A DNA stretch of 64,000 bases from Arachnopeziza araneosa (lineage: Eukaryota > Ascomycota > Leotiomycetes > Helotiales > Arachnopezizaceae): NCBI GenBank assembly GCA_003988855.1, contig QYAI01000003.1, forward strand, positions 62,001-126,000. Reading direction: 5' to 3'. This document shows positions 35,404 through 47,734 of this stretch, in pieces. The position numbers and the translations under genes are program-made. The stretch's first letter is position 1. The number at the start of each line of letters is the position of its first letter. Below the pieces are notes generated by a model that was not told where the DNA came from, ran no database searches, and saw only the letters and a list, made by a program, of their open reading frames with translations.

Positions 35404-36280
35404 TCATCTCCCGTCTCTCCCACCACCACTACCGTCCAACTCCACCCGTGGCGTATCAAAGCCAAGCTCCTGCACGCGCGGAGCTCTTTTCGCCTCAGCC
35501 GGATAATGTTCCGTCAACGGCATCATATCCGCGCTCGGCGGCGGATTTCCACCAACGCTCCCACTTCCATTCCTGTAGCCCCAGTCGTTTAGAATTCTCT
35601 CTGCCTTGACTCTCCGTCTTTGCTCTCTCATCCCCCAGAGTACTACCGCTAGCAAAATCGCTGCTAGGATGAGTGGTACAGCTACCGCAGCACCGATGAC
35701 TCCTGGACTTGTTTTGGTTTCGGTACTTGGTGATGAGGTGACGGTTACTGTGGCAGCGGCTGAGGTTGATGTGGAGGTTGAAGGCCCTGAGGATGGCGTA
35801 GAGGCGTCGGCGACTTGCCCTGTGATGTTCCCGAAGACGATTGGGTTGTTTACTCCATCCCGTGTAAAATTCGAGGATGAGCACACTGAGGTGTCTGCGT
35901 TGCAGGTGAACGTTTTAGTATTTCCTGGAGTGGAAAAGACATTTTGGCAGAGGGAGATGACTACGAAGCCTCCCAGGGTGCCTTTGTTATATTGTTAGCA
36001 TCTGGTGGAGATTGGCATTGGCTGATTTGGGGACAAGAAACTTACTCGTTTCAGCACTCGTTCTACAGTAACTCGGACACGCGTTGGCTCCCCACGATTT
36101 ATCTGTACATGCTCCACGATAGAAAAAAAAGTCCCCACTGACACACAAGCCATCAGCTGAACAGGCGTCTCCTATGGAACAACAGGCACTTGCTGCGGCG
36201 CTTGGGTTGCAGGGCACCATTGGTGGGCTACTACTGGCATTCACCTGAGATTGGTCTGGGAAATAACATTGTGAAAGCAT
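35404..36280 (-). CDS. Hypothetical single-pass membrane protein with fungal Cys-rich ectodomain
   Basis: Exons 36280-36046 and 35981-35404 (64-bp GT-AG intron) give 270 aa. The N-terminal module has the spacing CYFPDQS, PCNPSAAASACC, GDACSADGLC, GACTDKSWGANAC and a final YC. This is the same order as the N-terminus of the gene at 62102-63544. A Ser/Thr-rich stalk (TSTSTSAAATVTVTSSPST) leads to one transmembrane helix (GAAVAVPLILAAILLAVVLW, about residues 175-195) and a basic cytoplasmic tail (MREQRRRVKAERI). The layout is that of a surface sensor or wall-anchored receptor. No hydrophobic signal peptide precedes the first Cys in this model, so a small upstream exon may be missing. Function not known. 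Confidence 0.75.
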
Positions 36281-37351
36281 CTTGCACTGAGAATTGTTGA
36301 TTTCCGTCTCATGTGAAGAATGTGGGGAGATGGGACCGAAAGATTGGAAAGAGCATCAAGGAAGGCTGCCTGCTGGAAAGGGGACAGCAAGGATACTTAT
36401 GGTCAGATCAATTGGGGGCTCCTGCAGCAGGATCAGATTTTGGTTCTACTGTGCCGCAGTAATGAAACCCAAGCTGTCATGTTGAGGCTTGGAGGTGACC
36501 GCAGTGACATGGTTCTGATTGGTTGATAGCTCTTGTTCATCATGCACAGCTTGGCGCGAAAAGCGTTCGGGCGCTTATTAAAATAACCAGAATAATAATT
36601 TTTCCAACAAAACAGGTCTTCAAAAATGTAAATAATATATAGATGCTCAGAATGAGTTGCCGATTAACTCAAAATGAAACAAATAAAAGGCCAAGAGGCA
36701 GGACAGTGATTATCCTCACGTGATCTCGTTGCTCAGGAGAAAAGGTTACCATAAAACGAACAAACTAAAGTACGTAAGGCTGATGTAGCGCTGACTGCAT
36801 GCAATCCTAGCCACCAACAGATCGCATATTCTTAACAAAACTTTAATTTCAAGAGGCCTTCTAATAAACGAGAAGAGCAAGCTGAAAATCAAGATAGGAA
36901 CAATCTCACTTGGCTTCGGGGAGTTTTATTCAGAAATCCTTCGGATCGCGATTCGCGTTGTAGATAAAGTAAACACCGATTCTTAAGATTAAAAAAACCT
37001 TAGAACCCTGAAAAGATGGGAGAAATTCCAAAACAAGTTGATTCTGGGATGAATAGCTACAAAAAAAACAAGACTTGTGCGTTTTCGAGCTAAAATCCCA
37101 CCCTTTGCAAACCGCTCTTTACTCCAAAAGCAATCCAGCGAAACCAGAAGATGTAACTCTAGAAACAGAAAATACTCGTTGAGAAGGATTTGCAGATCTT
37201 CTGTCCAAATATCTGGCTACATACTTCGGCAAACTGTCGACTGTAGATTTTTAGCACATTTACTCCTTCCAAAGTTGAGGCTTTGCAGAATTGTTCTATC
37301 CTTTTTCCTGGTTGGAGAATATCAACAAAATAATTCCATGTAAGCCTGTTT
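36281..37351. other. Intergenic region
   Basis: About 1.07 kb, A/T-rich after 36560. A TCACGTGA palindrome lies at 36716-36723. No gene accepted. Confidence 0.5.
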
Positions 37352-37882
37352 TCATCGACGACGCTTCTCATGAAAAGACCAGTCGTCATCAGAGTCCTCA
37401 GCTTGCTGATCTAAAGCAACATTACAGAGGCCATCTGCAACTTCATTCTCCCCCCGAGGTATCCAGATGTATCTTACGCATCCCTTCTCTTTCAGCCTCT
37501 CATTGAGATCAGCTGCTTCCTGGATAAGATCTTGATTCGCGACTTCCTTCCCCGCAGCATTTCTCCACCCATTCTTCGCCCACTTGTCTATCCAATCAGT
37601 CATGCATCCGATGGCGTATTTTGAGTCCGAGTGAATCCTGACCCTAAGCTTTGGGCTTCTGTCAAGCTTGTCATACTTTTCGAGTGACTTCTCCAAAGCC
37701 ATAATGATGCCTGTGATTTCTGCCCTCTGGTTTGTTGGTCGAGGATCGCATGGGAGAGCTTTGGCCCAGCAGAGACTTCTTTCCGACCTCTTCTTGAGGA
37801 CGGCAGCAGCACTGCCTTTCGACCCAGGTTTTCCATTTCCTCGACAGCCCCCATCAACGTACCACTCCATCCGATATACCAT
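37352..37882 (-). CDS. Ribonuclease H1
   Basis: A single frame; with the ATG at 37882 it is 176 aa (a further in-frame extension starts only at TTG). It is a complete type-1 RNase H fold. YVDGGCRGNG carries catalytic D10, NQRAEI carries E55, IHSDSKYAIG carries D86, and RGENEVADGLCN carries D150. The basic helix segment with WIDKWAKNGWRN and IWIPRGENE, and the central TNQRAEITGIIMALE helix, are also present. By family knowledge it cuts RNA in RNA-DNA hybrids (R-loops, replication primers). No N-terminal hybrid-binding (caulimovirus P6-like) domain or mitochondrial signal is visible in this model; one could lie in an upstream exon. Confidence 0.9.
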   Translation of the reverse strand: MVYRMEWYVDGGCRGNGKPGSKGSAAAVLKKRSERSLCWAKALPCDPRPTNQRAEITGIIMALEKSLEKYDKLDRSPKLRVRIHSDSKYAIGCMTDWIDKWAKNGWRNAAGKEVANQDLIQEAADLNERLKEKGCVRYIWIPRGENEVADGLCNVALDQQAEDSDDDWSFHEKRRR

Positions 37883-40227
37883 TTTTAGGGCCGAGGAGGT
37901 GATATGCGACAAACTTATTGAACCAGAAGACAAAATATTGTCTCCGTATCGGATCGAGGATCCGAAGGAAGTCGTCTGTATTCTGGAGGGACCTACCAGG
38001 ATTCTTGGTTATTCTGTATTCGATTCACCAGCAAAGATATGAAAAGAGGGTTGGGCCTTTCCAGGTCCAAAGCTTTGATTTATTCCTCCTCACCTGCTGG
38101 ACTGTGCGGTACCCCGGAGTGGGACCGACCCAAACCACCGGGATTCAGGGGTAGAAATGGCCGTTGTGGAGACTAGCTTGAGAATAGCAAGAAAACCGTA
38201 CTGGAAATAATCAAGCTAGGCTGGAGCTGAATTGAGCCACTAAAAAAGTACTGAATCTTTCAGAGATGACGGAAATACGTGATGTGAAAGGAAGAGAAAG
38301 GAGAGCGGTGCGCAAACAATGTCAAAGCTATGTAAACAGCGTCTCCGAAGAATTGCCGTGACCCGCGACCGCCGCCGGCATTTCCAAAAGCAACAGCGAG
38401 GTCGTATCATAATCCAAAATTAAGGAAAATATCAAATCTGTACACTGGAGCTGCACTGGATAAATAGGGGAGAGGCTCTCGACTATGCAAGACATCTGCT
38501 AGTGTCTGCATCCTGTATGCTGACTAAGCGTAGTATCATATCAAGGAAGACGTGAAGTTTTAGAGAACGTGATGTTAGTACACTTAAATCGACATACAAA
38601 GTCAAGAAATCTCAGCTCACATATACCTCCTCAATTTTCTAAGGACGAGACGCCAAATAGAGCGCTGAAATAAGGTCCAAGTCTCGCTGTGAACCAACCA
38701 CGGTCCAGCGTAGCGCGAGGGTTCAAGGAAAAAGCTTATGTGATAGATAACAACATTAGGATTTCGTCCTCAAGAGCGCCGGTTTAGTTCATCATGGATA
38801 CATAAATTGCTCCACGTAGTTCCGTTTCAGTCATGACAATTGTTATCTCACTGATACCAAATAGCAAATCGTGGCTACACTTGTCATTCTACTTTAGATA
38901 CTCTTGGATCCCTACGTTGATCTTCCGGAGATCATGTGTTCGATTTATTTCATTGCGACATCATTTACGAGTAATAATCAAATCAAAGGTTTTTGGTTAA
39001 ATTTGATAATAGTTAAAGGATCTTTGTGCATAATTGGCGAGCACTCGAAGCAGACGAGGATCTCAACGCCAGGTGAGACAGCAGCTGCGCGTGCTCTTTC
39101 TTGTAGCAAGTCTCAAGAAGCGTGTACCGTGCATCAATCTATAGAAATGATTCACTCTCTTGGCGGTTTGAATTCGACTAGAGGAAGGAGGCCATCTCCT
39201 CTGTAAGATCGGTCACAATGTAAGCACAGACTTGAAAATTTTAAGCTCATTGAACTCCTAAAGGCGAAACTTGAGCCAGGCAATCTTTCATCTTCAAATT
39301 CACTTCACAGCGAGGATGTTGTTGATCAAGATTTATAACCTTGTGTCAAACCATTTGTTTCACCTTCCAACAACCGAAAGTAAATAAACCTCGCTTACGC
39401 GTTAAATCACACCCCAAAAAAATAGAAGCAGAAAAAAAAATTCAACCAGTCAGGAAGTCGGCCAGATGTAAGTTTCAAAGTTTCACACTGACAAAAATAT
39501 TCAAACCACTCGGCCAGAAGCAAGGTTCAAAATGGCAAAACTGTAGGAAGACAGAAACCTGGCCAGGTGTAGAGGCTAGATTTTTTCCGGAATGGCGCTA
39601 CCCGAAGGTAGATGAAGCTGGTGTTACTGGGATGTCGCAGCTCAAGTTGACACTCTTGCGAGTAATCAATAGGGGACTGTTGTTTGCTGGGAGGTTGGCA
39701 GTCCAAATAACTCCCCTTGCGGGTAGTTGGGGTGGACTGATGTTGCTGGGATGTCGCAGCCCGGCGAGGGAGAGGACCCGTGTACCTAAAGAGGAGGAAT
39801 GGGCATGTTGGCGTGGAAGGAGGATCGTACCCGTTTACCTAAAGAGAGGAGTGGGCTTGGCGTGGACAAAAATGGTTTATTTAATATTATAAGTATGGTA
39901 ATGGGAGGTCGGGATTCGGAGGATGGTTTCGCCTACCTTATGATATTTTACCGAAGTTTCTCCCTACCTACCTAAGTATCTAAGTACCCAAAGCTTCTGT
40001 AAAGAAAGGGACTAGTTCTTGATTATATTTGCTTCTTTCTCTACCTCAAATCCATTTCTTGTGACTGCTTCATCTTTGAAGTGGGCATGTTACTGTTGCT
40101 GAAAAATCTAAGAGAGCTTACGATTGGGGTTTACCCTTGGAGACAATGACCAACCCGCAAAGAAAATGACAGCATATTTTCACATCTATAATCATAATTC
40201 CTACACGTCATGATATTCCTCCTCCTT
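37883..40227. other. Long intergenic region without a supported gene
   Basis: About 2.3 kb. Sequence up to 39300 is ordinary AT-rich spacer. A 183-codon plus-strand frame at 39341-39892 overlaps degenerate duplicated segments and has no recognisable protein features, so it is treated as repeat-derived. A CCTACCTACCTAAGTATCTAAGTACC tract is at about 39963-39990. Confidence 0.4.
39440..39865. repeat. Degenerate internally duplicated segment
   Basis: Several imperfect direct repeats are visible. CTGGGATGTCGCAGC occurs at about 39628 and again at about 39747. The string ACCCGTGTACCTAAAGAGGA near 39777 recurs as ACCCGTTTACCTAAAGAG near 39828, each followed by GGAATGGGC- or GGAGTGGGC-like sequence and GGCGTGGA. 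Two CGGCCAGA-containing blocks lie at 39460 and 39510. It may be a decayed transposon or an expanded minisatellite. Confidence 0.45.
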
Positions 40228-42261
40228 TCAAGTCAATGAGATCTCTTGGATCTTCAAACTACCATTGGCTTGATCCTCGATTGCTTCGCCATCCATCAAA
40301 CCCTGAACATAAGATTCCCCTATAAGCAAGAACTGATCTCCAATCTCTCTAACAATAAAGGGCATATCCATTCCCAAGAATACGTAAACGAGATCGCCCA
40401 CCTCAACTTCAGGGAATGTTAAGCCCATGTAGCCTTTTTGAGTTCCGAAGAAGCGTTTATTGAGACAGCACCGGCTGGTCCTAGCTTTTAAATACTTCTG
40501 ATCATCCTTAGGCCCAGAGCGTGTACCAATTCCTGAGTCCCAGTAGTTGATAAGAATGTCGCTGTGTGGATTTTTGAGCACTGTTCGCATGAAAGCCATA
40601 TATCTAGGGATGCCACCAGTCACATACTCCGCTGTTCCCGAGGCGCTGATGTCGCTGAGTATTCTAGCGTCTGTAGGAGCGGCCACTTTTCCAATATGCA
40701 TCATGTCCGCCCAAGTCTGGAGAATAACGCCGGGGACATAAGGGTTGCCATTGAGTTTTTCGCCTGGGCGGTTCTCATACTGTTCGCCTACACTTTGGAT
40801 CCTGTCGATAAAAATTCCTTTCAATGACAATACCATACAATCGTCGGATAAACAGAAGGACAGAGCTGAGTTCTCAGCTGCACAAAACTTATCTTCAGGA
40901 CCAGACCTCAGAGATCTGAGAATATTTGGATTGTGTCTCGCCCGGAAGTGCAGCATCCAGGAAGGAAAGCCATCTGGCCGATCGGGACCGCAGCCTTCAT
41001 ATATCGGTCTCAGATCTTGGTGAATATCAAAATGCACTCGGATGGCCTTCCGAAATACATCAATAGTTTGATGGTTATAGTTCGGCATTATTTGTTGGAC
41101 TTCTTCATAGTCACTGGCAAGGCCTAAGAGTGCAAACACCTTGTCTCTGGGGTCTGTTGCATCTCGTATACTGTACCGATACATAAGCTCATAAAATGAC
41201 TTAGCTCGCTCTTTACGTCCCTGTTTTTCTCTCAGTGCAGCAAAAATTGTTTCTACGTGCCAGCACACATGGCTTAGTCGGTCGTTGATATCATTCACTC
41301 GCTGAATCCGATCCGGGTCCTCAAGGTGAGCGGTACCTGGAGTCTCTCGGAAGGAGGCTTCCGCTATAGTAGTGAGGTATATAGAGACACCGTAAATTCC
41401 AAGTTGAAAAAGTTCCCAAGGAAGGTTCCTGTCCCCACAGAAAAGTTTCGCGTTTTTCGCAACGACAACTTCTTGTACAACCCAGACTCTGGTAAACCAG
41501 GGTCTTTCCAGAAGTTCTATAAGTGAAAGCCAAGAGCAATTTTCGAATTCAGGAGATACACTAGCAGCAATCCAATCCGTTGTCGATTCGGTGACAAGTC
41601 CGTCATCATCAATGACGCGTGAAGCCACCTCTTCAACAAGGTCAAGAGCTTTATCGTCGGAATTTGATGACATTGGACCTATCCAAGCACATACCCCAAG
41701 TGCATTGGCGTAAATATCTCGCATTTGACAAACTTGACTATTTCGTTCTTCTATATCATTTTGGTTGATACAAATAGAGTCGATCCAAAGAGGTCCAGAA
41801 GTAGTCTGATGGCGGAGGTGACGAAGAGCTGATTCAAGATTCGCCGTCACATTAAATCTGCATCCATCTACGATGATTGGCCGCGTGTCGTTCGGGTCTC
41901 CCCATGAATAAGACAACGCGATGTACTCGGCTTCTTCCAAAGGTGCAGTAACGAGAACACACTTAATCTCGGCATTCTCGTCGATTGAAGGATCAAGAAT
42001 CATATATCTGATTTCTTTCGTAGCAGAATTGAGGGGCCGATATTCATAGCGAGGCGGAGGGGAGCGGAGTAACTCTGGCTGGAGAATCAATATGGTGCGA
42101 TAGAATGATCTTAGGCGTCCGAGTACTTCGTCCGAGTGATTACTGTTATGTACGGAGATCAAATTATCAATTAATGCTTCTTGCGCCGGATCCAATTGGC
42201 TGTCGACATCAGCCGCATCGACTCCATCGGGAGACGGCACATATTGATCGGTATCAGACAT
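40228..42261 (-). CDS. HET-domain (heterokaryon incompatibility) protein
   Basis: An intronless 677-aa frame from ATG 42261. The HET domain occupies about residues 113-290. Its three family blocks are YIALSYSWGD (113-122), LWIDSICINQNDIEERNSQV (158-177) and RPWFTRVWVVQEVVVAKNAK (about 250-270). A family-typical RYSIRDATDPRDKVFALLGL stretch follows, and the C-terminal half ends in a GDLVYVFLGMDMPFIVREIG segment common in HET proteins. By family knowledge HET proteins trigger or execute cell death after fusion of genetically different hyphae, and the domain is distantly TIR-like. The first about 110 residues are variable. It is first in a minus-strand set with the HeLo-like gene 668 bp upstream. 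Confidence 0.93.
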   Translation of the reverse strand: MSDTDQYVPSPDGVDAADVDSQLDPAQEALIDNLISVHNSNHSDEVLGRLRSFYRTILILQPELLRSPPPRYEYRPLNSATKEIRYMILDPSIDENAEIKCVLVTAPLEEAEYIALSYSWGDPNDTRPIIVDGCRFNVTANLESALRHLRHQTTSGPLWIDSICINQNDIEERNSQVCQMRDIYANALGVCAWIGPMSSNSDDKALDLVEEVASRVIDDDGLVTESTTDWIAASVSPEFENCSWLSLIELLERPWFTRVWVVQEVVVAKNAKLFCGDRNLPWELFQLGIYGVSIYLTTIAEASFRETPGTAHLEDPDRIQRVNDINDRLSHVCWHVETIFAALREKQGRKERAKSFYELMYRYSIRDATDPRDKVFALLGLASDYEEVQQIMPNYNHQTIDVFRKAIRVHFDIHQDLRPIYEGCGPDRPDGFPSWMLHFRARHNPNILRSLRSGPEDKFCAAENSALSFCLSDDCMVLSLKGIFIDRIQSVGEQYENRPGEKLNGNPYVPGVILQTWADMMHIGKVAAPTDARILSDISASGTAEYVTGGIPRYMAFMRTVLKNPHSDILINYWDSGIGTRSGPKDDQKYLKARTSRCCLNKRFFGTQKGYMGLTFPEVEVGDLVYVFLGMDMPFIVREIGDQFLLIGESYVQGLMDGEAIEDQANGSLKIQEISLT

Positions 42262-42928
42262 CAGGTTGTGAAATGCGTATTATCAAGCTAGCAAGTAGTA
42301 ATAAATTCCCTCCCGGGATGGTGGCCGGACAAAATGATATATGTTTTGAGACGGAACTTGGAGCTGAATTCAGGTCGACGATGTTTCGGGTCATGCCAGG
42401 AAGGGTGGGATGTGAAGTATCGGTTATGGCGTTGGTATATCGTGGTCAAATTTTGAGGATTGTAAGTTTCTCGACTCCGTGTTTGCTCTGGTATTATAAT
42501 AACTAGTTTTCGAGACCAAAATTGAATTAAAATATAACAGCCTTAGGTATGTATGGTGAGGAGAGGCGAGGCAATAGTCAGCAGTAGGCGAGAACAGGGA
42601 TGAAGCGGTGAGGCGTCAAACATGAACCAACACAAACGTAATTAGAGCTAAATAATGATATGATAGAACACTATTAGCGACATGCCCTGGGGGAATCTTC
42701 TTGTCCGAGGCTTCGGGGAGGCTAACATGCCGACAAACTTATACTTTCTCAATAGCCAGGTTTGCCTGGGAGACTTACTATCACTATCACAAAAAAGTGA
42801 CATGTTTGTCGAACTCCTATCTCATAACATGCTGCTCCACGTAACCTCTACTGTGATCTCGGATGAAATATATTATTAACCATGAAAAGTAGTGACGAAC
42901 TGGTTTCATTCTACCATATGCCAAAAGT
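42262..42928. other. Intergenic region between the HET gene and the HeLo-like gene
   Basis: 670 bases holding the HET promoter and the 3' region of the next gene. No gene recognised. Confidence 0.5.
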
Positions 42929-45900
42929 CTAATCATTGAACTCAGATCCAAGCAATCTAAGGCTGTATTCAGGATAGCTCTTCCAAAAATTGCCACTATC
43001 TTGAAGAGATGTAAGAGCCATTTGTTCTCCCATCTGTTGACAAGCATGCGCGAATGAATGACTCTCAGTCTCCCAATTACTGTCATCGGTCGTCGAGACA
43101 AGTTTCATTTTTTCATATCCCTGGAGAGCCTGACTCGAAAATTGCTCATAGGTTGTACAAATATGAGCAACCCAAGAAGTTTGTGCAGCAAGTGACATTG
43201 TTGCCGCCACTAGTCTCTGTGCTGCAATTTAATATTCTCTTTTATCAGATTAGGGAATTGATCTTAGCTCACCTCTTTCACCGGGCGACTAGCGGCAATG
43301 AATTGTATCGTGACATCTTCCGTTTCAATTACAGTTACTTCTGAGATTATCCGCATAACAGTCTTCAGTTGTGCTGATGCTTTGGTTAGTTGGATTTTCA
43401 GGTTCGAAAAAGCTTCTAAAATTAGATGAACATCTTGTTTAAGCTTCTTGAACTCGTGGATTGGTTGTTTCAACATAATTTCCTGATGTTTCAGCTCATG
43501 GAATTCTTTCTTCGACTCCGTTCGTTGTGATTGTCCAATGATATCGCCTAAACCAACTCAAGATATTAACTTCGCTATAACAATTCATAATAAAGCCGCT
43601 TTAAATATGAGACCGGCCTCTTTGCGCTTGAACCTACTTATACTCGATAACAAAGAAGAGAATGATTTGGTGAAGCTAAACCACTACAAAGCAAAATAGA
43701 ACATACCTTGAAGATCAAGCAGAGTTTTCGACAGATGAAGATTAGTCTGATACCAGTATGTGAACGCCTGGATTATTGCATCGCAATACATGATGTTAGA
43801 GAAATATAAATTGCAGAACTCTTCAATCTTTGATTTCAGATTGTTCTTGGCCACGTCGAGGTACTCAAGCCTCACAATGGTTTCAATAATTTCACTTTCT
43901 CCCAATAAAGTTTTTATGTTTGCGATCCGGTGCAAACAATTTATGCCTTCAGCGAAAGCAAGATTCCCTATTTTGCTGCAATATTGCAGAGTTGGATGAA
44001 GCTCAACAGACCTTCATTTGGGGTTAGAATTCCGTTCAGTGATTAGATTCTAGAAGATAGAAAATTTTCAACTTACGGCAAGCTTCCAATCTTTCGTCCT
44101 TTCTCGTCTAGAATCATATCGTTCCTAAATTCTAATTTGGAAATTGTTTCATTGGCTATTCCGTGAAGAATGGAAGCCTGGGTAATTAAAATACGCATAA
44201 AACAGTGAGATAGACTTTCTAAATTAGTAATCATGTCACTAACACCTTCTTGCGTCTTTGAAAGTGCTGTTTTACTGGCTGATCGAACTTTAGCCTTATG
44301 CTTTGCCCTGGCTTCACGACCGGTATGGCCAGAGCGTAGTACTTTGTCCATCACGACGGCCCTTCGTAACAGAGAAGCCAGCCCCATCGGTGTAGTGTTT
44401 TCGATACCGTGTATGCTATCCTGGGCATTGGTTGATACAAGGCAAGCTGTTTGTTTTGCAACATCGGCGCCAGAATCGACTAGCATCTTCACCTCCTTCC
44501 AGCGATTCCTCAAGATCGCAACATGTAAGGCAGTACCATAGTGGTTCTTTTCCTCGACAAAGTCGTTAGGATTTACACCTTCATCAAGGAATAATTGGAC
44601 GATAGCATGATTACCCTCAAAAACTCCCCAAAATAAGGCTTCAGACGCGGTTGCCTTGATGTTGAGTCCTCTTCGAATGAGAAACTGAAGGAAATAGGTA
44701 AGATAAGCCTCCCAATCCTTTTCGGTCTCCAACCCTAGAATGCCTTTGGAGTAATTTTGCTTTGCAACTTTTACAAGCAAGTCTTTCTCCTCCCAATCAC
44801 TTAAAGCTTGCTTTCTCTCGAACAATCTGCGAAGTGTTTTAATATTCCAGTGAAATGCGAAGAATAGAATACCAGGCTCAGCCAAAGGAGTTTCAATTTG
44901 GAAGAGATATTCAAACCATTCCAGGTCTTGGAAGCATAGTGATAAGTAAATCGCCGTCACTGCTCCTGGATGTTCATCAGACTGCCAGAGCGAGTCACAA
45001 AGCAAGTAATACTTGCTTTGGCCGCCTGACAAAGTAAAACAACGCAACCATTTAACTCTTGCGGCAAATGTATCGTGTGGCTTCGTTATTATGGGCCTGA
45101 GACTCCTGACTGCTTCCTGTGGAGGATTTCCATGGTCTATGAGATCGAAATCAACGCCGACTTGATAATATCTCCCGTTTTTTGGCACCACGGCAGATTC
45201 GGGCACGCCGTTCATCTCCTCTCGAAATTCTTCTAACAGTTTTCGGTCAGCTATTTTCCTGATGTTGATATGCTCGAATTGCTCCCGCCAGATGGATTTA
45301 TGCCACTCCTGCCGAAGCTTTGGATCAATAGGAACAGAAAGAAACTCCTCATTCCAAATTTCTGCTTCTTCCTCATCTCCTAAATATGAATAGAATTTTA
45401 TCATAGTTCGAACCGTTTCTTGATACTGGAGGCTCTCTGATGATAGTTTGTCGTGTCGAATCTCAGCAGCTTCTATTGCCATCGACAAAGCGGCCTCGAC
45501 ATCACCACGAAGAAAAGCTAGTTCAGCAAGTCTTTGCACCATGGTTCCAATCGCAGCAGATCTTTCTTGATTCTTAGTATTTACTCCGGAAACTAGTACT
45601 AACTCCTCTGCTGCGAAGTCGTCTACTTCACGGTAGACCTGAGCGATAGACAGTCTGGCCTGCTCAATCACAGAAATGGATATAGGAACGTCGTCCCAAC
45701 TGAGAACAGACGCAAGAACATTTTCAGATTTGCTTGAGTTTCCAACTTTTGCATACCATACTGCAAGCATAAGTTTTGTTTCTGCGATCAGCAATGGAGC
45801 GCTTTTAGGTGACTTGGTGATGTCAATACGAGTCAGTGCTTTCTCCAGAGCTTGAATTGCCTGGTCTTGTTTCCCAGCTTTCAAGAGAGATTCGGCGCCG

Positions 45901-47226
45901 CTGATTCTCTTTTGATGAAGTAGCGATTGAAGATCTTTAGTATCGGCGGTTTTCGTAGGTATAGACGACTGCGATCCTGACCCACTTTGAACGCTGCTCT
46001 CCTCAAGGATTGGATCATATCTCAACGATGCTGCCGACTGTCTCATCCAACTCACAATTTTTTCTCGATCAGTTGGTGGTAAAGGCACGCCATACAAGGA
46101 TGCACTTGAGTCATACTGTCCTTGGGAAGGTACTTCCGCCTCTTCATAATCCACCGGTGAGGTTATACTTGTCGATTGTGAGTTATATGTACCAAGAAGA
46201 TCAAAAACATCGGACGCCACCGATGATATGTATTTATCATCTTCATCGCCGGTATCTTTGGACTCCTGATACTGCAATTGAGATCTGATTTCATTTACAG
46301 CTTTGTCCATGGCCTTAATTTCTTGGAGGACTTCAAGAATCGCAACTGAAAGTTGACCAATGGTATCTATCATTTGAGTGTTTTGAATATCCTGCTGTGG
46401 GAGTCTCTCGATCAGACTATTTTTGATTAGATTATGGATTTCAGTTATTGTCATTTCCATATTTTCCGTTTTGTCGTCGATGTTCTCTTGGGCCTCTCTT
46501 ATGACATGCAGCTTTCCCAGGGCCTCGATAGCTTGATTCACGTTCATGGATGTGTTGGTTGCAATATTCTCAAGCGTCTCTCGAGTTTGCATGTCACCTG
46601 ATTGACCGACTTGAATCTGATGAACGACATGATTGATGACCTTTGCCATTTCCGTATTTTCGGTTTGCGATTTGAGGAGCATACCACTAGGAAAAAGTCA
46701 ATTTATTTCAAAATCCTGATCGAAACCTTATAATCTGAGGTGTTGCTCTTATGATCATGAACACATACATTGTAATCATATGCAATGGTGCACTGAGAGA
46801 GCTTTGGAGTAAGCTTAGTCCTTGCCTGAGATTGTTTATTTTGCCCTCTTTCACGCTCATTTTGAACTGATTCTTGAGCTTCTCTTTAAATCTAGAGAAT
46901 CTCCCGGATCCGGAGCCGAAAGATTGCAAAGTAGTCTCCAACTTGGTCATTGTCTTGTCCACAGCTGATAAGCATGTCTTAACTCTTACCCAAAGCTCCT
47001 CCTGGGAAGGGTCTGCAGTCTGGCTGGCCAAGCTCTCAAGGTATTTTTCTCTTGTCCGGCCAATACTCTCGATAGTACTCTGGAGAGAATCGAACTCGTC
47101 GCATAATCCTTGTAGCACATCTTCAATCTCTCGAACTTCAGACACATACTTAGTCACGTAGAAAACGCACATCGCACATGACTTTATGATTGGTATAACA
47201 GCTGTAGTTATCGAAAGCGGGTCCAT
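42929..47226 (-). CDS. HeLo-like-N / TPR-like / ankyrin protein (putative fungal NLR-related or cell-death protein)
   Basis: Five exons: 47226-46769, 46686-44077, 44011-43707, 43547-43273 and 43216-42929, introns 82, 65, 159 and 56 bp, product 1311 aa. Residues 1-150 (MDPLSITTAVIPIIKSCAMC) have the look of the fungal HeLo-like/STAND N-terminal domain. A coiled-coil region spans about 155-295, followed by a Ser/acid linker. About 400-600 are TPR-like helical pairs (GAESLLKAGKQDQAIQALEK; RLAELAFLRGDVEAALSMAI). About 825-900 contain two ankyrin repeats (NHAIVQLFLDEGVNPND; GTALHVAILRNRWKEVKMLV). The last about 300 residues are a helical module shared with the next gene. No P-loop or other NTPase motif is seen, so it is not a canonical NLR. 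Role in allorecognition or death signalling is inferred from domain content and the adjacent HET gene. Confidence 0.8.
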
Positions 47227-47734
47227 TTTTCCACTTGAATTCGAATATTCGGGAAGGCTGCTTGAGATGTTAAGAAGGAGAGTGATGGGTCTTTACACGA
47301 GCAGCCTGAGGCATTTGCACATCTCTCTAAGGTTAAGTTACCCGAAGATTGGCCGATTATTAATATCAGTCTTCGCAATGGTTACCAAACATTTGGTTAG
47401 ACATTCGTTACGGCAAACATAAACTTACCATTTCAGCATATAATTTGTTATTTTCAGACAGTATTGAAAGAGTTTGATAATCTGTTTATCTAGAACTTGG
47501 AAGATACTACAAGAGTAACCATGAGTGTATTGAATACAAAGTTTACAACGCAGCCATTTCTCTCATATCAAGGCCGGTTCGAATCTTCAAGCTTAGGAAA
47601 TATTTGAGTGAGTTCTGTTACGTCTTTTAGAACAATGACGGGTTTTATCATGGATAAAGCGGACTTGTAACCGAGATGCAATATTATCATTTTTTATGCA
47701 CTTGGAAAAAGAGAAAGACAAGTTTATATAGACA
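47227..47734. other. Intergenic region
   Basis: About 510 AT-rich bases between two minus-strand genes; promoter of the HeLo-like gene. Nothing recognised. Confidence 0.5.

Noticed and set aside
39341..39892. 183-codon plus-strand open frame
   Set aside because: It spans direct DNA repeats and has no domain, homologue-like motif or plausible promoter context.
47573..47590. tRNA B-box-like GGTTCGAATCTTC
   Set aside because: No A-box or cloverleaf pairing upstream; acceptor stems cannot be formed.
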